Notes under the pieces: generated by a model
What the model was told of the DNA's origin: nothing
What the model saw: the letters and a program-made list of their open reading frames with translations, nothing else
Database searches by the model: none
Made by a program: the position numbers and the translations under genes
In this document: positions 29,501 through 35,807 of the stretch, in pieces
How the letters are laid out: the number at the start of each line of letters is the position of its first letter
Position numbering within the stretch: the first letter of the stretch is position 1
Source of the DNA: an uncultured Geobacteraceae bacterium
GTDB lineage: Bacteria; Desulfobacterota; Desulfuromonadia; Geobacterales; Pseudopelobacteraceae
Assembly: GCA_903879825.1 (NCBI GenBank)
Contig: CAIRND010000077.1
Coordinates: 1-44,207, forward strand
Reading direction: 5' to 3'
Length of the DNA: 44,207 nt

Positions 29501-31432
29501 GATGGCCACCGGGACTGAGAAGTTCACCTGCTGCCACCCGGAGGCGGTTTCATCGGCAAAGGTGGCCGACGCAAGTAATGTGCCGGTGGCCGTCCAGAGG
29601 TTGGCGACATGGGTGCCGGTGTTGGCACTCGCCTTGTAGAAACGGACGCCGGAGATGAAGCCGCTGACATCGGTCTGAAAGCGGAGTCCCAGCTCCACCG
29701 GACTGTCTGGACCGCCGTCCACTATTGCAGGTACTGTCGTATTTTGCCAGATTGTGACATTTGTCGTTGAATACGTAACGACAACGGCAGCACTCTTGCC
29801 AACCGAAACATTACCGGCGGCATCTCTGGCCCAGGCATACAGGATCTTGCTTCCTGCCGAAGTGAAAGTATATGAGGTCGGAGGCGTTGAGATCCAACCA
29901 ACAGCCGTTGCAAGAGGAGCTGAAGCAGATTCATTGACCAGATAGCCGGTCACCCGGGAATCATCCGTTGCGGTAAAACCGTTAATCGCTACGGATAGTG
30001 AGGCGGCAGCAGCCGGAATCGTAAACACTGTCACCACCGGCGGAATCGTATCTGGCGTTGAACTCGAGCTGAACACCACATCGACCCAGTAATTGCAACC
30101 GTTCCAACTCTGGCTGGGGAAGCTGCTGGTGGAGCCGTAAGCAAACACGCCGTTCGAACCGGACACGCCGTCAGCCGGAGCGTGGAGCGGGGCGTTATCC
30201 ACTCCTTTTCCGGAAAAATATCCCCGGTCAACACTAAAATGACCTGTACTGGCATGATAAGATGCTACGTAGGACGTATTGGCACTGATAGCCACCGGGG
30301 CAACGAAGTTCACCTGCTGCCATCCAGATGCGGTTTCGCCGGTAAAAGTTGCCGTGGCAAGCAGTGTACCGGTGCTCGACCAGAAGTTGGCGACATGGGT
30401 GCCGGTATTACTGCTCGCCTTATAGAATCGGATACCCGTAATGAAACCACTGACATCGGACTGGAAATTGACGCCCAATTCCAGCGCGCTGTCTGGACCG
30501 GAATCAACAATTCCGGGCACAGCCGTGTCGGCCCAGATGGTGATATTCGTTGTGGAAGGAGTGACCGTAACGGCGGCACTCCTGCTCGTTGACACATTAC
30601 CAGCGGCGTCCCTGACCCAGGCATAGAGATTCTTACTTCCTGCTGACGCGAAGGCATAAGCACTCTGTGGAGTCGCGCTCCAGCCACCAGACGCGGCGGG
30701 AGGAGCAACAGCCGATTCGGTGACCAGATAGCCGGTCACACCGACGTCGTCGGAAGCGGTGAAACTGGCTATAGCAACGGTCAGGGACGTCGCGGTAGGC
30801 GGAACGGTGAATGCGGTCACAACCGGTGGCGTTGTGTCCGGGGTGGCACTCGTACTGAACACCACATCGACCCAGTAATTGCAGCTGTTCCAGCTTTGAC
30901 CAGGGAAACTGCTGGTGGCACCATAGGCGTACACACCGTTTGAACCGGACACGGTGTCAGCAGGAACATGCAGCGGTGAGCGGTCCACACCTGTGTTTGT
31001 AAAATAACTCCTATCAACGCTGAAATGAGCAACGCTTGTGTGGTAGGAGGCGGTATAAATAGTATTGGCGGATATTGCCACCGGAGTAGAGAAATTCACC
31101 TGCTGCCATCCGGATGCGCTTTCACCGGTAAATGTGGCCGTGGCAAGAAGTGAGCCGGTAACCGACCAGAGGTTGCCGATATGAGTGCCGGTATTGGTGC
31201 TTGCCTTGTAAAAGCGGATGCCTGTGATATAGCCGTTTGTGTCAGACTGAAACCTTACCCCTAATTCCACAGCACTATCAGGGCCTGAGTCTACTGTTGA
31301 AGGTATCGTAGTTTCGGGCCATATTGTTACACTTGCGGCCTCACCGGTGATCGGCAATAGGAGTGATATTATTACAAGGACAGATAAGACAACCGGAAAC
31401 GTTATAAACTTATCAAAATAATTGCATTTCAT
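23504..31432 (-). CDS. Giant secreted adhesin-like deacetylase: three DUF4082, fourteen Ig-like repeats, GATase-like/deacetylase-like core, shared C-terminal module
   Basis: I choose the ATG at 31432 (2642 aa), preceded by GGGGGT, over an in-frame GTG at 31453. A signal peptide (about 1-33) is followed by three DUF4082 domains (about 35-193, 297-455, 558-715), each trailed by an Ig-like repeat. The third of these starts an unbroken run of eleven repeats (about 726-1747), each near 93 residues, with GVTGYLV and KTLYAWARDAAGNVS as signatures. Then come the GATase-like domain, a NodB-like deacetylase domain with TGDDH near 2015 and VALHV near 2077, a fourteenth repeat (about 2342-2436) and the shared module ending FKYK. 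The repeats probably project the catalytic part away from the cell or bind glycan. Deacetylation of the matrix polysaccharide is inferred. Confidence 0.88.
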   Translation of the reverse strand: MKCNYFDKFITFPVVLSVLVIISLLLPITGEAASVTIWPETTIPSTVDSGPDSAVELGVRFQSDTNGYITGIRFYKASTNTGTHIGNLWSVTGSLLATATFTGESASGWQQVNFSTPVAISANTIYTASYHTSVAHFSVDRSYFTNTGVDRSPLHVPADTVSGSNGVYAYGATSSFPGQSWNSCNYWVDVVFSTSATPDTTPPVVTAFTVPPTATSLTVAIASFTASDDVGVTGYLVTESAVAPPAASGGWSATPQSAYAFASAGSKNLYAWVRDAAGNVSTSRSAAVTVTPSTTNITIWADTAVPGIVDSGPDSALELGVNFQSDVSGFITGIRFYKASSNTGTHVANFWSSTGTLLATATFTGETASGWQQVNFVAPVAISANTSYVASYHASTGHFSVDRGYFSGKGVDNAPLHAPADGVSGSNGVFAYGSTSSFPSQSWNGCNYWVDVVFSSSSTPDTIPPVVTVFTIPAAAASLSVAINGFTATDDSRVTGYLVNESASAPLATAVGWISTPPTSYTFTSAGSKILYAWARDAAGNVSVGKSAAVVVTYSTTNVTIWQNTTVPAIVDGGPDSPVELGLRFQTDVSGFISGVRFYKASANTGTHVANLWTATGTLLASATFADETASGWQQVNFSVPVAISANTGYIASYHSGAGHFSVNRGYFAGAGVDNTPLHAPADSVSNTNGVFAYGAAGTFPGQSWNSSNYWVDVVFTTTPPPDTTPPTVTTFTVPSTSAALSVSITGLTATDDIGVTGYLVNETASAPLATAGGWSTSAPLFYVFTTAGSKTLYAWSKDSAGNVSTGRSAAVTITLPDTTPPTVTTFTVPSTSATLSVLITTLTATDDTGVTGYLINESATAPLAMAGGWSATAPTTYTFISTGSKTLYAWARDAAGNVSASRNAVVTIMDSTAPTVTAFTVPAAVATLSVSITTLTATDDTGVTGYLITESATAPLTTAGGWSATAPTSYAFTSTGSKTLYAWARDAAGNVSVSRSAAVSVTDTTAPTVTAFTVPATVTTLSVSITTFTATDDTGVTGYLVTETATAPLATAGGWSATAPTTYTFASTGSKTLYAWGRDAAGNVSASRSAVVSITDTTAPAVITFTIPAAANTLTVSITSFTATDNIGVTGYLVTESATAPLATAGGWSATAPTTYTFASTGSKTLYAWAKDAAGVVSASRSAAVTVDTTKPAVTVFAIPATATTLSVSITSFTATDNIGVTGYLATESATAPLATDTGWSAPAPVSYTFTSTGSKTLYAWARDTAGNVSTSRSAAVSITDTIRPTVTAFTVPAAATTLTISISSFIATDNIGVTGYLVNESSSAPLTTAAGWSATAPAFYTFTSTGSKTLYAWARDAASYVSTSKSAVVTISDPIAPTVTAFTIPASATTLSILISSLTATDNIGVTGFLVNETATAPLATAAGWSVTAPTSYTFTTPGSKTLYAWAKDAAANVSTSRSAAVTVTDSAAPTVTAFTIPASATTLSIPITSFSATDNIGVTGYLATESSTAPLATDAGWSITVPTSYTFTSIGSKTLFAWAKDAAGNVSTSRSAAVNIAFNDTTAPSVTAFTIPAAANSLTVSISTFTATDNVAVTGYLVTESATVPLATAAGWSATAPVSYTCSTTGNKTLYAWAKDAVGYISASRSAPVTVDTTRPTVSAFTIPTTATTLSVLISSFTATDNIGVTGYLVTESNTAPLATDAGWSSGPLASFSFETAGNKTLYAWARDAAGNVSTSSSDSVVISLPSGGPILIISSVSSPFSGYYAEILRAEGFNAFNMSDISAVTSSLLASYDVVILGDISLTAAQVTTLTSWVNSGGHLIAMHPDPKLAGLLGLTDLAATISDAYLLVNTASGPGAGIVNQTIQYHGAANLYNLSGAASIATLYATDTNSTSNPAVTLQNVGSQGGQAAAFAFDLARSVVYTHQGNPAWVGQERDGYSPIRPDDLFYGNATSDPKPDWINLNKVSIPQADEQQRLLANLIIQMNLDKKPLPRFWYFPRNLPAVIVMTGDDHGWGTAGSAGRFDSNISASTSGCSVANWECIRSTSYVWPTPAIILSDAQAAAYNASGFEVALHVNTGDGTSNNVTGCANFTLASFENTVSTQLTTFSQKFPSLPKPATNRNHCIAWSDWSTVPLVELNHGIRLDTSYYYYPSYWVADRPGFFTGSGMPMRFTDINGNLIDTYQAATQLTDESGQTYPMTINALLDAAAGSKGYYGAFVANMHTDVASSSESDAIISSAKSHAIPVISSRQLLTWLDGRNGSSYSSLSRNLNSVTLSITAAAGANGLVAMVPLSESQTVSNVTQNGTAVVSTILTVKGIRYITFPAATGSYQVNFTDMSPPVISAFTIPAASSALTVPITSITATDNVAVTGYLVNESGSAPLPTATGWSATVPGSFTFATDGSKILYSWAKDAAGNVSAGMSASVTISVPNISLVQAASNITDSDQNVTSEFPENVTAGNFIVVAVSGWPNLPASPAVTDSQGNTYSSAGAVMTVGGAYSAIYFARNVIGGATAITFNAVNTNSQISMVVAEFSGVNTVSPLDTTAGATGNGTTPSSGIMTPGAAGNLVIGCGTHNTTTVTTAGTGFTMIAIPTEDSHVNQPLAMEYKISNGQQTAATFNLSAGYPWAQNGAIFKYK
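26190..29255 (-). repeat. Tandem array of eleven coding repeats, period about 279 bp
   Basis: Eleven consecutive units, most of them 279 bp (93 codons), occupy about 3.07 kb of the 2642-residue protein's gene. Adjacent units share long stretches of DNA identity, for instance around the segment encoding KTLYAWARDAAGNVS. A few units are two residues shorter or longer, always in frame. Such arrays expand and contract by recombination. Confidence 0.9.
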
Positions 31433-31493
31433 CTTTACACCCCCATGTCTCACACATCAGATACAGTCGATTATTTCTCTATTTATTTGACAT

Positions 31494-34400
31494 TTATTTG
31501 TGTTTAAAAAGCGCGCCATTCTGAGTCCAGGCTATGCTAGCTCCTAATCTAAAAGTAGCCGCCGTCTGTGGAGTTCCGGTTAGAACCTGGTATTCCATGG
31601 CAAGTGGCTGACGGTTATTAGAAGTTTCCGTGGCGATAGCAACCATTGTAAATCCGGTTCCCGCCGTCGTCACAGTCGTGCCGTTATGGGTACCGGAACC
31701 TATGGCAAGATCTCCAGCCAGACTAGGAGTCATGTTTCCGGAAGAAGGGGTACTCCCGGTACCTGTTGCTCCAGCCGTTCTGTCAAGCGGCGAAATCGTG
31801 TCTACCCCTGAAAATTCGGCCACTACCATTGAGATTTCTCCGCCGGATTTAACTGTTCTTACAGTAATCGTATCATTCCCACCGATTACATTTTTGGCGT
31901 AGTAGATGCCACTATAAGCTCCTTGAGAAGTCAGAACAGTGCCGGCGATACTATAGGTATTTCCCAAACTGTCGGTAACAGCGGTTGCAGCGGGAAGATT
32001 GGGCCAGCCCGACAGTGAAACGACGATAAGGTTACCTGCTGTTACTCTTGATGGCAGTGCTTTGGACAAATTTTGCGCACTGGAGGTTATGTTTGAAGTT
32101 TGTTGAACTAAGACGATATTTCCCGTTATTACCTGAGTAGTTGCTGAAGCTGCAGTTGATTGCGCTGAGTTGTTCCCGGCTGCGTCATAAGCCGAAACGA
32201 TGTACGTGTATGTCGTGGAAGGACTTAGGCCGGTGTTGTTATATGTCGTCCCGCTGACGGTGGTAATTTGTGTGCCGTTTCTGAAGATTTTATACCCCAC
32301 AACAGCAGTATTATCCGAGCTGGGACTCCACGAGAGATTGATCTGTGAGGTGGAAACGGCTGTGGCGGAAAGCCCGGTCGGGACAGTCGGAGCGGTGGTA
32401 TCCGTTGAAGATAGTGTTGTTGCTGAAGCTGCAGTTGATTGCGCTGAGTTGTTCCCGGCAGCGTCATAGGCTGAAACGATGTACGTGTATGTCGTAGAAG
32501 GGCTTAGGCCGGTGTTGTTATACGTCGTCCCGCTGACGGTAGTGATTTGTGTACCGTTTCTGAAGATTTTATACCCCGCAACAGCGTTATTATCCGTACT
32601 GGGACTCCATGAAAGGTTAATTTGTGAGGTGGAAACGGCTGTAGCGGAAAGCCCGGTCGGGACAGTCGGAGCGACCGTATCGTATGGAGAAACTCTAATA
32701 TAATCCAGCAATAACGTCTGTGGCAGTGTACTGTCGTTAATCGAGCCCCCGGAGCCCCCCATTGCAGTGTTTACCATAAGGAACATCGGAGTTGAAGGCA
32801 CTCCGGTCGTAACACGGCACGACATCACCCCGTCAATCAACCAGGTAAGGGATCCGGGTGCCCAGATGAGACCATATGTATGCCAGTTTTTGCTCGTATC
32901 GCTCGTACTCACGTTACAACCGAGGTTGTAACTGCCCGAGTGGATTCCCTGAAATATTTGCGTGGGATTGCTGTTCAGAATTTCTGTGACATCAATCTCG
33001 TCCGAACCAGGTTGAGGCCAGTTGCAGGGGGGGATATTGTCAGCGGAGTTCACGTTTGTCTGCTGGCAGTTGGAGCCAAGCATCCAAACTGCAGGCCAGG
33101 GGCCTTGTCCTCCGGCCATTCTTGCTTTGAATTCGATTGTTCCGTAAGTAAAGTTGAAGGACTTCCACTGTATCATTTCCGAGGTATACCGATAACCGGG
33201 CTTCGAGCTATCCAGCTTGCTTGTGATCGTCAGCAAGCCATCTGATACTGCAGCATTTGTCGGCAGATAATATTGCTGCTCATTATTGCTCGAATCACCC
33301 GGACGATTCATCGCAACCCACAGGGTTGAATCTAAAACGCTGCCATTAAATTCATCGACAAACGCGAAGCCCGGTGGCGGGTTACTGTCCGTTACTGGTG
33401 TGGTTTCATAGACTGGCGATGATTGAGCTGAGACATTTCCCGCACCGTCAAACGAGGCAACGGTATAGGAATACGTCGTCGATGCCTGAAGGCCGGTACT
33501 GGAATATGTGGTCGCAGTTGTAGACGCAATCTGAGTCCCGTCCCTGAATAGCTGATATCCAGCCACTCCCGTGGTAGTCTGTCCAATTATGGATGGGTCG
33601 ACAGACGCAGCCCAAGTGAGGTTGATTTGTGTTGTTGAATATGGCGTTGCGGTGAGCCCGGTCGGGACAACAGGCGGAGTGAGGTCCGGCCCTTGCGAAA
33701 CTCCCGGCTTGAACAGGACGCCGTTTTGCGACCAGTTAAAGCCAACGGCCAGGTTGAACGCAGCAACCGTTGTTTGCTGTGATGCGCTCAGAATCTGATA
33801 TTCCATAGCGAGCGGCTGGTGGCTATTTGAATCTTCGGTAGGCACGGCAATCATCGTGAACCCCGATCCAGGACTAGTCACCGTGTTGCCGTTATGCGTT
33901 CCGGAACCGATTACAAGATCTCCGTTCATGGTCGATGTCATGGACCCGGAAGATGGCGCAGTTCCTATTCCTGTAGTTCCGGCGACAGCATCGACAGGAG
34001 AATTTGGATCAACTCCGGCAAATTCGGCGACGACCATTGATATCTGTCCACCCGAAGCGACAGTCCTGAATGTCACCGTATCAGCCCCACCCTTTACATT
34101 CCTGGCATAATAGATGGCGCTATAGGCTCCCTGCGTTGTGAGCACCGTGCCTGCGATGTTGTAGGTATTTCCCAGACTATCGGTTACCGGGGTGGCCGCC
34201 GGCAGATTCGGCCAACCGGAAACGGAAACCACGATGAGATTCCCGGCGGTGATTGCGGCAGGAAACACGGTTGCAAGCGATAATGCGCTTGACGATATAT
34301 TTGACGCATTTTGAACAAGAGAAATCGTATTTTGAACAAGGTAGATGTCAGAAGCCTCAGCCTCAGCCTCAGCCTCAGCCTCAGCCTCAGCCTCAGCCTC

Positions 34401-34664
34401 AGCTTCGACCTCGACTTCAGAAAGCGCGGTTTCTACAGAATTAGCATTAAAGGCTAACCTGCCAATATTTTGTATTCCATCAGGATCATTGACGATACTA
34501 CTGGATACTGCGTAACTTGAAAAAAAAAGAGTTAAAATTAGCAACATACACATTAACGAAAAAAATCTAGCGAAGCAAAACTGGTGTACCTGCAATTTCT
34601 CTTTCAACATTATAATATAAAAAAAACCAGCGACTTTTTTAATATTTTTAATATAAACTGGCAT
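31494..34664 (-). CDS. Secreted GH16 glycanase with Glu-Ala repeat, three FN3 domains and two copies of the shared module
   Basis: This 1056-residue protein starts at an ATG with AAGGAG six bases upstream. The N-terminus is unusually long and basic before a hydrophobic export segment (about 32-50). Residues 83-104 form a Glu-Val/Glu-Ala repeat. The shared module follows (about 114-318), then FN3 (about 330-422) and a GH16 catalytic domain (about 433-660) with Glu556-Ile-Asp558-Val-Thr-Glu561, matching the family's nucleophile/acid-base motif. Two nearly identical FN3 domains (about 664-751 and 757-844) come next, then a second shared module (about 850-1056) ending FKHK. GH16 enzymes cut beta-1,3 or beta-1,4 glucans and galactans, so it may trim or release the locus polysaccharide. 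Unlike its three neighbours it lacks DUF4082. Confidence 0.9.
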   Translation of the reverse strand: MPVYIKNIKKVAGFFYIIMLKEKLQVHQFCFARFFSLMCMLLILTLFFSSYAVSSSIVNDPDGIQNIGRLAFNANSVETALSEVEVEAEAEAEAEAEAEAEAEASDIYLVQNTISLVQNASNISSSALSLATVFPAAITAGNLIVVSVSGWPNLPAATPVTDSLGNTYNIAGTVLTTQGAYSAIYYARNVKGGADTVTFRTVASGGQISMVVAEFAGVDPNSPVDAVAGTTGIGTAPSSGSMTSTMNGDLVIGSGTHNGNTVTSPGSGFTMIAVPTEDSNSHQPLAMEYQILSASQQTTVAAFNLAVGFNWSQNGVLFKPGVSQGPDLTPPVVPTGLTATPYSTTQINLTWAASVDPSIIGQTTTGVAGYQLFRDGTQIASTTATTYSSTGLQASTTYSYTVASFDGAGNVSAQSSPVYETTPVTDSNPPPGFAFVDEFNGSVLDSTLWVAMNRPGDSSNNEQQYYLPTNAAVSDGLLTITSKLDSSKPGYRYTSEMIQWKSFNFTYGTIEFKARMAGGQGPWPAVWMLGSNCQQTNVNSADNIPPCNWPQPGSDEIDVTEILNSNPTQIFQGIHSGSYNLGCNVSTSDTSKNWHTYGLIWAPGSLTWLIDGVMSCRVTTGVPSTPMFLMVNTAMGGSGGSINDSTLPQTLLLDYIRVSPYDTVAPTVPTGLSATAVSTSQINLSWSPSTDNNAVAGYKIFRNGTQITTVSGTTYNNTGLSPSTTYTYIVSAYDAAGNNSAQSTAASATTLSSTDTTAPTVPTGLSATAVSTSQINLSWSPSSDNTAVVGYKIFRNGTQITTVSGTTYNNTGLSPSTTYTYIVSAYDAAGNNSAQSTAASATTQVITGNIVLVQQTSNITSSAQNLSKALPSRVTAGNLIVVSLSGWPNLPAATAVTDSLGNTYSIAGTVLTSQGAYSGIYYAKNVIGGNDTITVRTVKSGGEISMVVAEFSGVDTISPLDRTAGATGTGSTPSSGNMTPSLAGDLAIGSGTHNGTTVTTAGTGFTMVAIATETSNNRQPLAMEYQVLTGTPQTAATFRLGASIAWTQNGALFKHK
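32143..32673 (-). repeat. Near-identical direct repeat encoding two FN3 domains
   Basis: Positions 32143-32394 and 32422-32673 are direct 252-bp copies offset by 279 bp (93 codons). Only scattered single-base differences are seen. They encode the second and third FN3 domains of the GH16 protein and indicate a recent in-frame duplication or ongoing gene conversion. Confidence 0.88.
34354..34401 (-). repeat. Hexanucleotide microsatellite (GCCTCA)8 inside the GH16 gene
   Basis: Eight perfect GCCTCA units on the + strand (TGAGGC on the coding strand) are followed by degenerate units. They encode the Glu-Ala run at residues 83-104. Because the unit is six bases, slippage would change the length by two residues without breaking the frame. 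Confidence 0.95.
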
Positions 34665-34710
34665 TTTTATCTCCTTTCAAAATCCTCCGAGATGCAGCAG
34701 GAATCTTCAT

Positions 34711-35373
34711 TTACAAATGAAATTTGCCCCTCAAGAAACTGACAGCAGCCATGATCGATCCGAAGAGAATGAAAGTGGAAGGCTCTGGAGTGGGGGTAGG
34801 AGAGAGTGACTCCTTAACAAGAAAACTACCTAAATAGTGTTCCTGACTATTACTTGTCATGGCGACGCTCTGCACATATGCACCAATGTCACTGCTTGAT
34901 AAATATTGATTATTTTTTTTATCCGCATCCACGTACAGTGATGCGGCAACATAAATGTCAAATTCATTAACGGGACCTGTTCCGGTTATGCCAAACATGT
35001 TACTTTTATTTTCAAAACCCATTAAATCTAACAAAGCACGTCCAGCATCATAACGGGGTTTGTCGTTAATCGTAGTACCCACAACGGGAGTTATGCCGGC
35101 ATTAGTAAAGAGATTCCGAACTTCACCCTCAGACGCATAGCGCAATCCTGAATATCTTCCGCCCGTACCGGAATCAGCTTTAACGTCATTCATGGATTTG
35201 TTAAGCGTCAAAGACAAGTCCAACCACTGCAAACCAGTTTGAGTATCCTGCGTGAAAGATCCAGCACCGAAGGTAAGATCAGACAAAGATAAAAATGTTG
35301 CTCGCCCTTTAGCAGGTATGGTTAAGACTACAACGCATACAATAAAACCAGCCGCCAATAGATGTTTTTTCAT
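34711..35373 (-). CDS. PEP-CTERM sorting-domain protein
   Basis: The ATG at 35373 (220 aa) is preferred to the in-frame ATG at 35388 because GAGGAG lies seven bases upstream of it. A signal peptide (about 1-26) is followed by a domain with TQTGLQWLDLSLTLNKS and SEGEVRNLF, a pattern common among PEP-CTERM proteins. The C-terminus is a complete sorting signal: Pro196-Glu197-Pro198, a hydrophobic helix (about 200-213) and a basic end (RGK). Such proteins are processed by an exosortase (EpsH/XrtA) and tied to exopolysaccharide production. No exosortase is encoded in this window, so it must be elsewhere. The gene is the first after the longest intergenic gap and leads the giant-protein block. Confidence 0.92.
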   Translation of the reverse strand: MKKHLLAAGFIVCVVVLTIPAKGRATFLSLSDLTFGAGSFTQDTQTGLQWLDLSLTLNKSMNDVKADSGTGGRYSGLRYASEGEVRNLFTNAGITPVVGTTINDKPRYDAGRALLDLMGFENKSNMFGITGTGPVNEFDIYVAASLYVDADKKNNQYLSSSDIGAYVQSVAMTSNSQEHYLGSFLVKESLSPTPTPEPSTFILFGSIMAAVSFLRGKFHL

Positions 35374-35807
35374 AACGTTTCTCCTCATGATTTGATTTTG
35401 AATTCGGTGATTTGTCCCCCACTAAAAAAATGCCGGATAATTCAGGAACTGTTTTTTCCATTACCTGCAATCATTTGCCGTTAAACATTTTAATTTTGCA
35501 TAAGCGGAATTCCTGTCTATGAAAAAGCAATAAGCATACCGCTTAAAAACTTATTTAATTTCAGTACATTATCAATTGAGACGTGCATTAAATCAGATTA
35601 TTTGTAAGCACATCCGACAAGAATGAAAATGTATCCGACAGCAAAAAAGTGATAAAGCGTGCAGTTCTGTATAAAAAGGTTCTTTGGATTATGTGGGTAG
35701 GATATTTCAGAGGGAGGCTAAGACTTTATTACAAAAGACAGTGAAAGAGCTCGTCGTGTCGTAATAAGTCGGTAGTTTTTAGATGCAAGTGCGAACAGTT
35801 AGCAGGT
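35374..35807. promoter_or_regulatory. 434-bp gene-free region upstream of the PEP-CTERM gene
   Basis: I see no credible gene here. The region is AT-rich. On the minus strand it contains a direct repeat of TGTCGGAT (35640-35611, about 20 bp apart). It also has two imperfect -24/-12-like sites: one at 35436-35421 with GG-N10-GT, and one near 35481-35466 with GG-N9-GC, one base short. PEP-CTERM genes are often driven by sigma-54 with a PrsR-type activator, so a promoter here is expected, but none of these matches is convincing alone. Confidence 0.45.
35611..35640 (-). promoter_or_regulatory. Direct repeat TGTCGGAT, candidate activator-binding site
   Basis: On the minus strand TGTCGGAT occurs twice with starts 20 bp apart, that is two helical turns. 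It lies about 240-270 bp upstream of the PEP-CTERM start codon. The distance and phasing fit an upstream activator site for an enhancer-dependent promoter, but this is inference from position and repetition only. Confidence 0.35.

Noticed and set aside
34254..34444. Plus-strand frame rich in Pro-Gln repeats
   Set aside because: It is the antisense reading of the GCCTCA microsatellite inside the GH16 gene.
35466..35481. GGCAAATGATTGCA on the minus strand as a sigma-54 promoter for the PEP-CTERM gene
   Set aside because: The GG and GC elements are nine bases apart; sigma-54 promoters need ten, and a one-base loss usually abolishes activity.
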